This document shows positions 35,280 through 42,938 of a stretch of 64,000 nt of DNA, piece after piece. Within the stretch, counting starts at the first letter, position 1, and every line of letters begins with the position of its first letter. This stretch comes from Bacillus sp. NP157 (GTDB taxonomy: Bacteria > Pseudomonadota > Gammaproteobacteria > Xanthomonadales > Rhodanobacteraceae). Made by a program: the position numbers and the translations under genes. The stretch spans positions 2,976,001 to 3,040,000 of the forward strand of contig CP076546.1 in NCBI GenBank assembly GCA_018889975.1. The letters run 5' to 3'. The notes under the pieces were generated by a model. That model saw only the letters and a list, made by a program, of their open reading frames with translations. It did no database searches and was not told where the DNA came from.

Positions 35280-35599
35280 AGAAATCCCTTACAGCCGTTG
35301 CAGCCCTTAGCCTCGCCTTTGGCGTGGTCGCCCCCGCTTTTGCTCGCCACCAGGTCTGCGAGGACGTAGAAACCAAGCAGATCCAGTCGAAGGACAACAA
35401 CCGGCTGATCGGCACCGGCGTCGGCGCGGTAGCTGGCGGCGTGCTCGGCCATCAGGTCGGCGGCGGCAAGGGCAAGACGCTGGCGACGGTGGGTGGCGCC
35501 GTGGCCGGTGGCTACGTGGGCAACCAGGTCCAGAAGAACCACCAGGACAAGAATGCGACCTACAGCACCGAGCGTCGGTGCCATTGGGTCGACGATTGA
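35276..35599 (+). CDS. glycine-zipper 2TM domain protein
   Basis: A 107-residue exported protein. The signal peptide ends near AFA (residue 23). A glycine zipper of the Rickettsia 17 kDa antigen type covers about 45-85 (GTGVGAVAGGVLGHQVGGGKGK, AVAGGYVGNQVQ). Two Cys lie outside the zipper, in HQVCEDVE and RRCHWVD, and could form a disulfide. There is no lipobox. The start overlaps the BrkB stop, so the proteins are coupled. The role is probably envelope-related. Confidence 0.88.
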   Translation: MKKSLTAVAALSLAFGVVAPAFARHQVCEDVETKQIQSKDNNRLIGTGVGAVAGGVLGHQVGGGKGKTLATVGGAVAGGYVGNQVQKNHQDKNATYSTERRCHWVDD

Positions 35600-35652
35600 T
35601 GCGTCGGTCGATCGGGATGTAAGCCGGGGCCGGGTTGGCCGGTCTGTGTTGG

Positions 35653-35672
35653 AGGGCGCCCCGTGGCGCCCT
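35653..35672 (+). terminator. hairpin between the glycine-zipper gene and msrB
   Basis: AGGGCGCC-CCGT-GGCGCCCT, a perfect 8 bp stem with a four-base loop, followed by TTCCCTGCTTCC and then the msrB ribosome site. Strong in GC but without a proper U tract; it may attenuate transcription into msrB. Confidence 0.4.
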
Positions 35673-35692
35673 TCCCTGCTTCCGGAGGTTCC

Positions 35693-36304
35693 ATGCGCAC
35701 CGATCCTGATCGCCGCCGCTTCCTGACCGTCTTCGCCGCCACGGCCGCGGCTTCGATCTCCCTCCCGTTCATCTTCCGCGCCAGCCGGCCGGCGATGGCC
35801 GCCGAGGCACCCAAGCCGGCCCAGGCCGGCGGCAACGTGACGCTGGACTGTTTCGCACCTGACAAGAAGCCGCTCGGCACCTGCGTCGAGGCGAAAGTCG
35901 TGCTCAGCGACGACGAGTGGCAGAAAAAGCTTGATTCGCGCGCGTATTACGTCACCCGACACGAGGGCACCGAGCCGCCGTACACGGGCCCGGGCTGGAA
36001 TCGGCATGACGATGGCCTCTATCGCTGCATCGGCTGCGATACGGCGCTGTTCGACGCGAAGACCAAGTTCGATTCCGGGACGGGCTGGCCAAGCTTCTGG
36101 CAGCCGATTTCCAAGCGGAACATCGTGCAGACCACCGACCGTAGCCTGCTGGAAGAGCGCGTCGCGGTGAGCTGCGCCCGTTGCGGGTCACACCTCGGCC
36201 ATGTGTTCGACGATGGTCCGGATCCGACCGGGCTGCGTTACTGCATGAACGCGGTGGCGATGCATTTCGTCCCGGTGCCCGGCGTACACATCACCCTATC
36301 CTGA
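35693..36304 (+). CDS. msrB: Tat-exported peptide-methionine (R)-S-oxide reductase
   Basis: A 203-residue MsrB, reducing methionine-R-sulfoxide in proteins. A twin-arginine signal RRRFLTVFAA (8-17) with a hydrophobic stretch follows, so the enzyme acts in the periplasm. Zinc is held by two CxxC pairs, YRCIGCD and SCARCG. The fold motifs YTGPGWN, FDSGTGWPSFWQP and LGHVFDDGPDPTGLRYCMN are intact, with the catalytic Cys in RYCMN. GGAGG is six bases upstream of the ATG at 35693. Most bacterial MsrB are cytoplasmic; a Tat form is less usual. The stop TGA is part of the tandem REP array that follows. Confidence 0.92.
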   Translation: MRTDPDRRRFLTVFAATAAASISLPFIFRASRPAMAAEAPKPAQAGGNVTLDCFAPDKKPLGTCVEAKVVLSDDEWQKKLDSRAYYVTRHEGTEPPYTGPGWNRHDDGLYRCIGCDTALFDAKTKFDSGTGWPSFWQPISKRNIVQTTDRSLLEERVAVSCARCGSHLGHVFDDGPDPTGLRYCMNAVAMHFVPVPGVHITLS

Positions 36305-36483
36305 AACGAGTGTAGGAGCGCGCCTGCGCGCGACAGGCGTGGCTAACGCCTGCCCCGAAACGAATGTAGGAGCGTGCCTGCGCGCGACGGGCGTGGCTAA
36401 CGCCTGCCCCGAAACGAGTGTAGGAGCGCGCCTGCGCGCGACAGCCTTTCGCGAGGCCAATCGCGCGCAGGCGCGCTCCTACA
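36303..36483. repeat. tandem 54 bp repeat carrying REP units, with reverse REP
   Basis: A 54 bp unit made of GAAACGA(G/A), a REP unit and a small hairpin CAGGCGT-GGCTA-ACGCCTG is present at 36303-36356 and 36357-36410. A third copy starts at 36411 and breaks off after its REP unit. Forward REPs lie at 36311, 36365 (one G-to-T change) and 36419; a reverse REP at 36461-36483 closes the array. The first two bases of the array are the last two of the msrB stop codon, so the duplicated unit includes the gene's end. Confidence 0.92.
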
Positions 36484-36497
36484 GTGGTGGCGCTCGA

Positions 36498-38822
36498 CTA
36501 TCGTTCGATCGGGGTCAGCTTGAATTCCTTCGGCGGCGTTTCACCCTTGAGGTAACGCACGAAGTAATCCCAGCGGCGGCGGGTCATGTATTGCGTGGCC
36601 GCGCCGTAGCCGTGGTGGGCGTTGGGGATCATCACCAGGTCGAAGTCCTTGTTGGCCTTGATCAGTGCATCGACCACCAGCAGGGTTTCGTACGGCGGCA
36701 CGTTATCGTCGAAGGTGCCGTGGGCCATCATCAGGTGGCCCTTGAGGCCGTCGACCCACTTCTGGTTGGCCTGGTCGTCGTAGTTCGACTTGCCGTCCTT
36801 GTCCTTGACCAGCAGGCCCTGCCACTTCTCGGCCCAGTCGTCTTCGTAGTTGCGGTTATCGTGGTTGCCCGACTCCGAGATGCCGACCTTGAAGGTATCG
36901 GCATAGCGGAACATCGCCGTCGCGGTGGCGTTGCCGCCGCCGGAATGGCCCCAGATGCCGACCTTGTCGCCGTCGATCCAGGCGTTCTGCTTCACCAGCT
37001 GTTTCACCGCCGCGACCTGGTCGGGCAGCGTGTTGTCGCCGATGTTCTGGAAGTACGCGTCGTGGAACGCCTTCGAACGCAGCGGCGTGCCCATGCCGTC
37101 GACCGCGACGACGACGAAGCCGAGTTCGGCCAGCGCCTGGTTGTCACCGTGCGAGGGGGCGAAGCTGCGCGTGCGCACCGAACCCACCTGCGGGCCCGGG
37201 TAGATGTAGACCACCAGCGGATACTTCTTCGACGGATCGAAATGCGACGGCTTGAACATCTGGCCGTACAGGTCGGTCTTGCCGTCGCGCGCCTTCACCG
37301 TGAACGAGGTCGGGGCGACCCAGCCGGCGGCCTTCAGGCGCGAGACGTCGGCGCGGGCGATCTCCTTCACCGTGGCCCCCGTATCCGAACGACGGACTAC
37401 CGCAACAGGCGGCGTGTCGATCGTCGAATAGGAGTCGAAGAAATACGTGCCGTCCTTCGACACCGACACCGTGTGGTCCGCCTTTTCCGGGGTCAGCAGG
37501 GTCAGGCCCTTGCCGTCGAAGCCGACCTTGTAGAACTGCTGGTAGTAGGGATCGACGCCCTTCTCGCGGCCGACGCCACGGAACCAGATCGTCTTCGTCT
37601 TGGGATCGACGTGCAGCACCTGGGTGACGTTCCAGTCGCCCTTGGTGATCTGCTGCTCGAGCTTGCCGGTCTTCAGGCTGTACATGTACAGGTGGCCCCA
37701 GTTGCTCCGTTCGGAGAACCAGACCACCTGGTCGGTCTCTGGCACGTACTGCCAGTTGGCCATTTCGTTGCCGCCCTCGAAATAGGTCTTCGCCTTTTCG
37801 TCGAACACGGTGCGCACGTCACCGGTTTCCGGGTTGGCGACGCGGAACCATTCGTGGGTGTGGTCGCGTGCCGTGGAGACGAAGGCGATGCTCTTGCCGT
37901 CGGCCGACCAGCGCACGTCGTCCCACACGCCGGGGCTGCACGACACGTCGTCGCAGATGGTCGAGCGATGCTGGTCCGGCTGCATCTTGAAACGGACGAG
38001 CTTCTTCGTCGGCACGTCGATCACGACGCGCTCGATCATGGTCACGTCCTGGTCGCCCGGCAGCGGGTATTTCCAGGTGTCGACCTTGGGGTGGCCAACG
38101 TTGACGCTGACGAGGGTCATCTCGCCGGTCTTGCGCTGGTCCTGCTGGAACGTGGCGACCTTCTTCGAATCCGGCGACCAGACCAGGATGGCCTCGTCGG
38201 TGTGCTTCCAGCCGGCATTGTCGGTGGCGTAGCCGTAATCCTTGATGCCGTCGGTGGTCAGCTGGGTTTCCGCGCCGGAGGCCACGTCGCGCACCCACAT
38301 GTTCCAGTCACGCACGAAGGCTTCGGACTTGCCGTCCGGCGACTTCAGGCCCGGCTCTTCGCCGTAGGCCTTGCCGTTCGGATCCTTCTTCACCGCGGCC
38401 AGCTCGCACTTACCCATCGCCTTGTCGCAGGTGTAGTGCTTGCCACCCGAGGTGATGTCGAGGCCATCGTCCGGACGGACGACGAAGTCGGTAACCGGGA
38501 TCTTCGCCGGGTCGACCTTCTTGCCGGTGGCTTCGGATAGTGCCTTCGCGACCTTGTCGCGGTCGAACGCCGGGGTGGCGTTGCCGGTGGCGGCGTCGAC
38601 GGTCAGGTACTGGTCGCCATCCTTCGAATGGTCGCGGTACCAGAAATGGCCGTCGTCGACCCACTTCACGCGCTGCACGGAGTGATCCACGAGCGGCATG
38701 GTGTTGTTCGCCAGCATCGCATCGGCGCGACGGTAATCGTCGACGCTGACGGCCTGGGCGGAAACGGCCCCGGCAAGGCCGAGGAGGACGGCGCCAGCCA
38801 GCGCCGGATAATGTTTGGACAT
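36498..38822 (-). CDS. exported S9 peptidase, dipeptidyl-peptidase IV type
   Basis: A 774-residue serine peptidase that removes Xaa-Pro or Xaa-Ala dipeptides. Signal peptide about 1-22 (VSA-QA). The DPP-IV beta-propeller covers about 60-500 and the alpha/beta-hydrolase domain about 530-774. The nucleophile elbow is GIWGHSGGGNAT, the acid lies in HGTFDDNVPP and the His in NAHHGYG. A cysteine pair in the propeller (HYTCDKAMGKC) may form a disulfide. The start at 38822 gives a clean signal peptide; the frame continues to 38918. The stop is 14 bases from the reverse REP. Confidence 0.92.
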   Translation of the reverse strand: MSKHYPALAGAVLLGLAGAVSAQAVSVDDYRRADAMLANNTMPLVDHSVQRVKWVDDGHFWYRDHSKDGDQYLTVDAATGNATPAFDRDKVAKALSEATGKKVDPAKIPVTDFVVRPDDGLDITSGGKHYTCDKAMGKCELAAVKKDPNGKAYGEEPGLKSPDGKSEAFVRDWNMWVRDVASGAETQLTTDGIKDYGYATDNAGWKHTDEAILVWSPDSKKVATFQQDQRKTGEMTLVSVNVGHPKVDTWKYPLPGDQDVTMIERVVIDVPTKKLVRFKMQPDQHRSTICDDVSCSPGVWDDVRWSADGKSIAFVSTARDHTHEWFRVANPETGDVRTVFDEKAKTYFEGGNEMANWQYVPETDQVVWFSERSNWGHLYMYSLKTGKLEQQITKGDWNVTQVLHVDPKTKTIWFRGVGREKGVDPYYQQFYKVGFDGKGLTLLTPEKADHTVSVSKDGTYFFDSYSTIDTPPVAVVRRSDTGATVKEIARADVSRLKAAGWVAPTSFTVKARDGKTDLYGQMFKPSHFDPSKKYPLVVYIYPGPQVGSVRTRSFAPSHGDNQALAELGFVVVAVDGMGTPLRSKAFHDAYFQNIGDNTLPDQVAAVKQLVKQNAWIDGDKVGIWGHSGGGNATATAMFRYADTFKVGISESGNHDNRNYEDDWAEKWQGLLVKDKDGKSNYDDQANQKWVDGLKGHLMMAHGTFDDNVPPYETLLVVDALIKANKDFDLVMIPNAHHGYGAATQYMTRRRWDYFVRYLKGETPPKEFKLTPIER

Positions 38823-38934
38823 CGTAAAACCCCATGACGGAACGTGTCGGCGCGGATCGCGCCGCGAACCGGACGAGGCTAGCCCCCGGCGCGGGGCCGG
38901 GCGTATGCCAGAGGTCATGGTCGCCGGTGGCGGC

Positions 38935-39747
38935 TTACCCGGTCTTGCCGTGGACCCGGAAACGACGGCCCTGGCGTTCGACCATCTTCAGCGCAAGGGC
39001 GTCGGGCAGCAGCTTGAACAGCGCCTTGACCGCCCGGTTGACCCGGCCATTGACATAGACCGGCGTGCCGGCCTCTACGGCATCAAGGCCCTGGCGGGCA
39101 ACCGTCGGCGAATCCATCCACATGAAGCCGGGCATCTTCGAGACCAGCGGCCGCGAGCCGTTCACGTCGTGGAATTCCGAGTAGGTGAAACCCGGGCAGA
39201 CCGCGGTGACCTGCACGCCCGTACCCTTCGTCTCAAGAGCCAGCGATTGCGAGAACTTGATGAGGTAGGCCTTGGACGCGGCATACAGCGTGTGCCCCGC
39301 TGATCCCGGCACGTGGCCGGCCAGCGAGGCCACGTTGATGATCCGGCCATGCCCGCGCGCTTTCATGGCCGGGAGCAAACGCCAGCAGAGCTCGGTCGGC
39401 GCGGTCATGAGCACCTGGATGAAGGCGGCGTGGGTCTGCCAGGGTTGCTCGTCAAGATAGCCGGTGACGCCGTAGCCGGCGTTGTTGACCAGCGTGTCGA
39501 TCTGCAAGCCCTGGGCCTCCAACGCGGCGACAAGCGCTTCCACGCCGTCGGTGCGCGCGAGGTCGAGCGGAGCGACGATCGCTTCAATCCCATGCCGTTC
39601 GCGCAACTCCGTCGCAAGTGCTTCGAGACGATCGGCGCGACGCGCCGTGAGGACGAGGTCGTGGCCACGCCGCGCGAGTTCGCGCGCGAACGCTTCACCG
39701 ATGCCTGCCGATGCGCCTGTAACCAGTGCGCGACGCCTGGATGTCAT
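38935..39747 (-). CDS. short-chain dehydrogenase/reductase
   Basis: A 270-residue classical SDR. NADP-binding TGASAGIGEAFARELARRG (about 8-26) with a basic follow-up (TARRADR) favouring NADP; NNAGYG; active site Ser in INVASLAG and YAASK (Tyr-x3-Lys, near 155-159). GGAG stands eight bases before the ATG at 39747. The DltE-like group to which it looks similar acts on varied carbonyls; the substrate is not known. It follows neither operon; the divergent DUF2383 gene starts 138 bases away. Confidence 0.9.
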   Translation of the reverse strand: MTSRRRALVTGASAGIGEAFARELARRGHDLVLTARRADRLEALATELRERHGIEAIVAPLDLARTDGVEALVAALEAQGLQIDTLVNNAGYGVTGYLDEQPWQTHAAFIQVLMTAPTELCWRLLPAMKARGHGRIINVASLAGHVPGSAGHTLYAASKAYLIKFSQSLALETKGTGVQVTAVCPGFTYSEFHDVNGSRPLVSKMPGFMWMDSPTVARQGLDAVEAGTPVYVNGRVNRAVKALFKLLPDALALKMVERQGRRFRVHGKTG

Positions 39748-39884
39748 TTCAATCTCCGGAAAAACACATGTATGAACCGCTTGCCCGCGTGGTGGAACCC
39801 GCCACGCGTATTTCACGCGCCGCATCCGCCCCCGGACGCGATGCTGGCACTCCCCGACGACACCCATACCAAGGAGCACGACTG

Positions 39885-40346
39885 ATGACTGCAACGACCG
39901 AACATGACATCAAGGTTCTCAACAACCTGATCGAAACCACGATCGACAGCGCCGAAGGCTATGGCGAGGCGGCCAAGGATGCTGAAAACACCCGTTATGC
40001 GGCGTCGTTCCAGCAGCGCGCTTCCGAGCGTCGCCAGGTCACCCAGCGCCTGCAGCAGCAGGTCCGTTCACTGGGCGGCACCCCGGAAGACGACGGCACC
40101 GTGCTGGCCAAGGCCCACCGCATGTTCGTCGAGCTGCGCGCGAAGATCGGCTCGAAGGACGATGTCGCGATCGTCGACGAAGTCGAACGCGGCGAAGACC
40201 ACATCAAGGCGAAGTACGAAGACGCGCTGAAGGACAACGATGTCACTGCCGGCACGCGCTCGCTGATCAACGAAGCCTACGTTTCGGTGAAGAGCGGCCA
40301 TGACCAGATGCGTGATCTCAAGCACGCCCTGCACGGCACCAACTAA
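39885..40346 (+). CDS. PA2169/DUF2383 family four-helix-bundle protein
   Basis: A 153-residue helical protein of the DUF2383 (ferritin-like, TIGR02284) family. HDIKVLNNLIETTIDSAEGYGEAA is the family start, and Glu/Asp/His residues recur on the helices (ASERRQVTQRLQ, VDEVERGEDHIKAKYEDAL). AAGGAG lies eight bases upstream of the ATG at 39885. Members are linked to general stress and dormancy in related bacteria; the metal-binding capacity of this copy is not certain. It ends 11 bases before a REP hairpin. Confidence 0.88.
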   Translation: MTATTEHDIKVLNNLIETTIDSAEGYGEAAKDAENTRYAASFQQRASERRQVTQRLQQQVRSLGGTPEDDGTVLAKAHRMFVELRAKIGSKDDVAIVDEVERGEDHIKAKYEDALKDNDVTAGTRSLINEAYVSVKSGHDQMRDLKHALHGTN

Positions 40347-40357
40347 GCATCATTACC

Positions 40358-40424
40358 TGTAGGAGCGCGCCTGCGCGCGATGGGGGTTACATCAGCCCCC
40401 ATCGCGCGCAGGCGCGCTCCTACA
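40358..40424. repeat. perfect inverted REP pair
   Basis: Consensus units 40358-40380 (forward) and 40402-40424 (reverse). The 21-base spacer contains TGGGGGTTACATCAGCCCCCA, which itself pairs, so the whole 67 bases fold into one long hairpin between two convergent genes. Acts most likely as a shared transcription end. Confidence 0.92.
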
Positions 40425-40431
40425 TTTACGT

Positions 40432-40959
40432 TTACTGCTGCGCGTCGTCTTCCGACATCAGCGCATTGATCTGCGCCTTGTGCGATTCATAGAAGGCGAC
40501 GTTCTTCTGGTTGACCTTCGACTGGTCAACATACTGCGCCATCTGAGGGTTGTTCTTAGCTTCCGACGCGATCGCCGCATTGGTGACGGCGAGGTTGGCG
40601 AGCATGAAATCGCGCGGCGTGAAACCGTTCTTCTGGATCAGCGGCCCGATACGCGGGTCGGAGTCGGTCACCGTCTTCGCCAGGTCGTCCAGCGAATGGA
40701 TCTTCGAGAAATCGGTCGGCGCGTCCTTCGGCTTGATGCCCTGCTTCTTCGCTTCCTTCGACACCGCAACCAATCGGTTGAACACGTCGTCGGTGAGATT
40801 GAAGTTCTGGATCGCCTGCCTGTCCGATGCAGGGATCTGCGAGGCGGGATTCGCGGCCGGTGCCGGCGTGGCAGGCTGGGCCTGCTGGGCGAAACTGGCC
40901 GGGGCGATCGAGGCGGTGGCCAGCAGGGCGGCAAAGATGTAACGAGACTTCACAGGCAT
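40432..40959 (-). CDS. exported protein of unknown function (175 aa)
   Basis: A 175-residue periplasmic protein: signal peptide about 1-24 (SFA-QQ), an Ala/Pro-rich linker (about 25-45) and a helical domain (about 45-170) with FNLTDDVFNRLVAVSKEAKKQG and FTPRDFMLANLAVTNAAIASE. I do not recognise the family with certainty. No cysteines are present in the mature part. The start at 40959 has GGAGATGCC directly before it. The stop lies seven bases from the REP hairpin. Confidence 0.75.
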   Translation of the reverse strand: MPVKSRYIFAALLATASIAPASFAQQAQPATPAPAANPASQIPASDRQAIQNFNLTDDVFNRLVAVSKEAKKQGIKPKDAPTDFSKIHSLDDLAKTVTDSDPRIGPLIQKNGFTPRDFMLANLAVTNAAIASEAKNNPQMAQYVDQSKVNQKNVAFYESHKAQINALMSEDDAQQ

Positions 40960-41013
40960 CTCCTTGGTTGGCTGTCCGTGGCTGGACGATGGGCCAGCAT
41001 AAGTGGCCGGATG

Positions 41014-41787
41014 TTAGCTATGTGTCTGCACGCTCACGTTTTCTTCAGGAACCTTCGGCGCGTTCCAGCCCATGGCGTTATACAGGTGGTAACGCCACAC
41101 GCCGACATATTCGTGGATGGCGAAATCGGCGAAGAACAGGTTCTCGCTGCTCGGCAACCAGTCGTAACGCGCCTGCACATAATCGCCGCGCACCGGCTCG
41201 GCGCGCATGCCGAAATGCGCGAAGTAAAGCAACGATCGCTTCAGGTGCACGGCCGACGACACCAGCACGACCTTGTCGGCGCGGTAGGCCATGACCAGTG
41301 GGCGGCTGTTCTGTGCGTTGGCGAAGGTGTTCATGCTGTTCGCCTCGAGGATCAGGTCGGCGCGCGGCACGCCCAGCCGGTCCAGCGTCACGGCGTACGT
41401 ATCGGCCTCGGCCACGCCGTTATGCGCGGCATCGCCGCCGCTCACCTCCACCTTGCAATCCGCGCCGGTGGCCTTGCACGCCCGGTATAACTCGGCGCTG
41501 CGCAGGATCCGTCCATTCGCGTACAGGCTCGGTTCGACCGACCCTGCCCCGCCGCGTACCGTGCCGGCGCCGAGCAGGATGATCACGTTGCGCTGGCCCC
41601 AACCGGTCACGTCGGGCGAGAAGCCCGATTGCAGGTTACCCAGCAGCAGGCCGGTCAGTGGTCCGCAGCCGGCGAAGAACAGCCACGCCACGGCGAGCAA
41701 CAACATGCCGCCTCCGGCGCGGCGGCGACGGCGCCAGCCCAGGAGGACGGCGAGGAGGAGCAGGATCAGGAAGAGAGTCAGTGTCAT
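41014..41787 (-). CDS. YdcF/ElyC (DUF218) family membrane protein
   Basis: A 257-residue protein with two N-terminal membrane helices (about 1-17 and 27-48) and a periplasmic DUF218 domain (about 70-230). VIILLGAGTV, SAELYRACKATGADCKVEVSGGDA, LILEANSMNTFANA and VVLVSSAVHLKRSLLYFA are the family's characteristic strands. E. coli relatives ElyC and SanA affect envelope and peptidoglycan precursor metabolism. The start at 41787 precedes the first hydrophobic helix; the frame runs to 41868 but adds only basic residues. Confidence 0.88.
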   Translation of the reverse strand: MTLTLFLILLLLAVLLGWRRRRRAGGGMLLLAVAWLFFAGCGPLTGLLLGNLQSGFSPDVTGWGQRNVIILLGAGTVRGGAGSVEPSLYANGRILRSAELYRACKATGADCKVEVSGGDAAHNGVAEADTYAVTLDRLGVPRADLILEANSMNTFANAQNSRPLVMAYRADKVVLVSSAVHLKRSLLYFAHFGMRAEPVRGDYVQARYDWLPSSENLFFADFAIHEYVGVWRYHLYNAMGWNAPKVPEENVSVQTHS

Positions 41788-41834
41788 GGGCCCGGAGCGT
41801 AGCAAACCCCGGTGCCGAAACCACGACAGGGCGC

Positions 41835-42209
41835 CTAGTGGCCGCTGGCGAGGGCCTTTTCCAGGCAATGGACCAGGGTGTCGCCGACGTAGGGCTTGCC
41901 CAGGTAGCAGAACGCACCGGCGGCCATGACGCTCTCGCGCACCGTGTCATCAGGGAAGCCGGAGACGAAGACGATGGGATAGGTGCGCCCGCGCTCCATC
42001 AGGCGGCGCTGCAGCACGGTGCCATCGATGCCCGGCATGTGCACGTCGGTCACGAGGCAGTCGACGCCCTCGTCGCCGCCGGGGCGGAGGAAATCTTCGG
42101 CGGACGCAAACCCGCGTGCTTCGTGTCCCAGCGATCGGACCAGGCTCACGGTGGCCTGGCGCACCGCTTCGTCATCGTCAACGATCGCCACAATCCTGTT
42201 CGCGGCCAA
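41835..42209 (-). CDS. receiver-only response regulator
   Basis: A single CheY-like receiver domain of about 124 residues with no output domain. IVAIVDDDEAVR (acid pair), DCLVTDVHMPGIDG (phosphorylated Asp), PIVFVSGFPD (Thr/Ser position is Ser) and GKPY (Lys) are all present, so it should accept a phosphate. The proposed TTG at 42209 has GAGGA seven bases upstream and gives a FixJ-like N-terminus; an ATG at 42275 would add 22 unlikely residues. It lies downstream of the FixJ regulator and kinase and may act as a phosphate sink or second output. Confidence 0.75.
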   Translation of the reverse strand: MAANRIVAIVDDDEAVRQATVSLVRSLGHEARGFASAEDFLRPGGDEGVDCLVTDVHMPGIDGTVLQRRLMERGRTYPIVFVSGFPDDTVRESVMAAGAFCYLGKPYVGDTLVHCLEKALASGH

Positions 42210-42302
42210 GCTGTGATCCTCATCACGCACCCGATGCTCGCCACAGTGCGCCGCTGGTTTGCGGATGGGAATCATACGGAGGTGTGTGGCGCCGCTTTTT
42301 GT

Positions 42303-42938
42303 TCAGCCACGGTCGCCCAGCGCTTCGGCGTGCCGGACCAGGTCGGCCAGCGAACGCACGCCCATCTTGCGCATCACGTTGCCGCGATGGATCTTCACGG
42401 TGATTTCCGACAAGCCAAGCAGCGCACCGACCTGTTTGTTCATCAGCCCGGCAGTCACGTGGCGCATCACCTCGCGCTCGCGCGGGGTCAGCGATGCATA
42501 GGCGGTGCGCACCGACGAGAGTGCGTCGGCATCGCGACGGCCCGCCGCATCGCGCTCGATCGCCGCGGCGACGGCGTCGAGCATGTCCTGGTCGCGGAAT
42601 GGCTTGGCCAGGAAGTCGAGCGCCCCGGCCTTCATCGCCCGCACCGACATGGGGATGTCGCCGTGGCCGGTCATGAAGACGATCGGCAGGCTGTTTTCCA
42701 TCGCGGCCAGCTGGGCCTGGAAGTCCAGCCCGCTGACCCCCGGAAGGCGCACGTCCAGCACCAGGCAGCCCGGCGCGGCGGCGTTTTCGCGGACAAGGAA
42801 ATCGGCGGTGCTGCCGAAGGTGGCGACGGCCAGCCCGACGGAGCGGAACAACGATCCCAGCGCTTCACGCACGGCCGCGTCGTCGTCGACGACGCAGACG
42901 ATCGGCGCCTGTGCCACGGCGGGCTGCGGACAGTTCAT
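42303..42938 (-). CDS. FixJ-type response regulator with LuxR DNA-binding domain
   Basis: A 211-residue two-domain regulator. Receiver at about 10-125 with VDDDAAVREALG, the phosphorylated Asp in CLVLDVRLPGVSG, FMTGHGDIPMSV (Thr) and LAKPF (Lys). LuxR HTH at about 145-205 with LTPREREVMRHVTAGLMNKQVGALLGLSEITVKIHRGNVMRKM. Its ATG overlaps the stop of the sensor kinase, so the two are a matched pair. Target genes unknown; the AraC gene across the divergent gap is one candidate. Confidence 0.93.
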   Translation of the reverse strand: MNCPQPAVAQAPIVCVVDDDAAVREALGSLFRSVGLAVATFGSTADFLVRENAAAPGCLVLDVRLPGVSGLDFQAQLAAMENSLPIVFMTGHGDIPMSVRAMKAGALDFLAKPFRDQDMLDAVAAAIERDAAGRRDADALSSVRTAYASLTPREREVMRHVTAGLMNKQVGALLGLSEITVKIHRGNVMRKMGVRSLADLVRHAEALGDRG

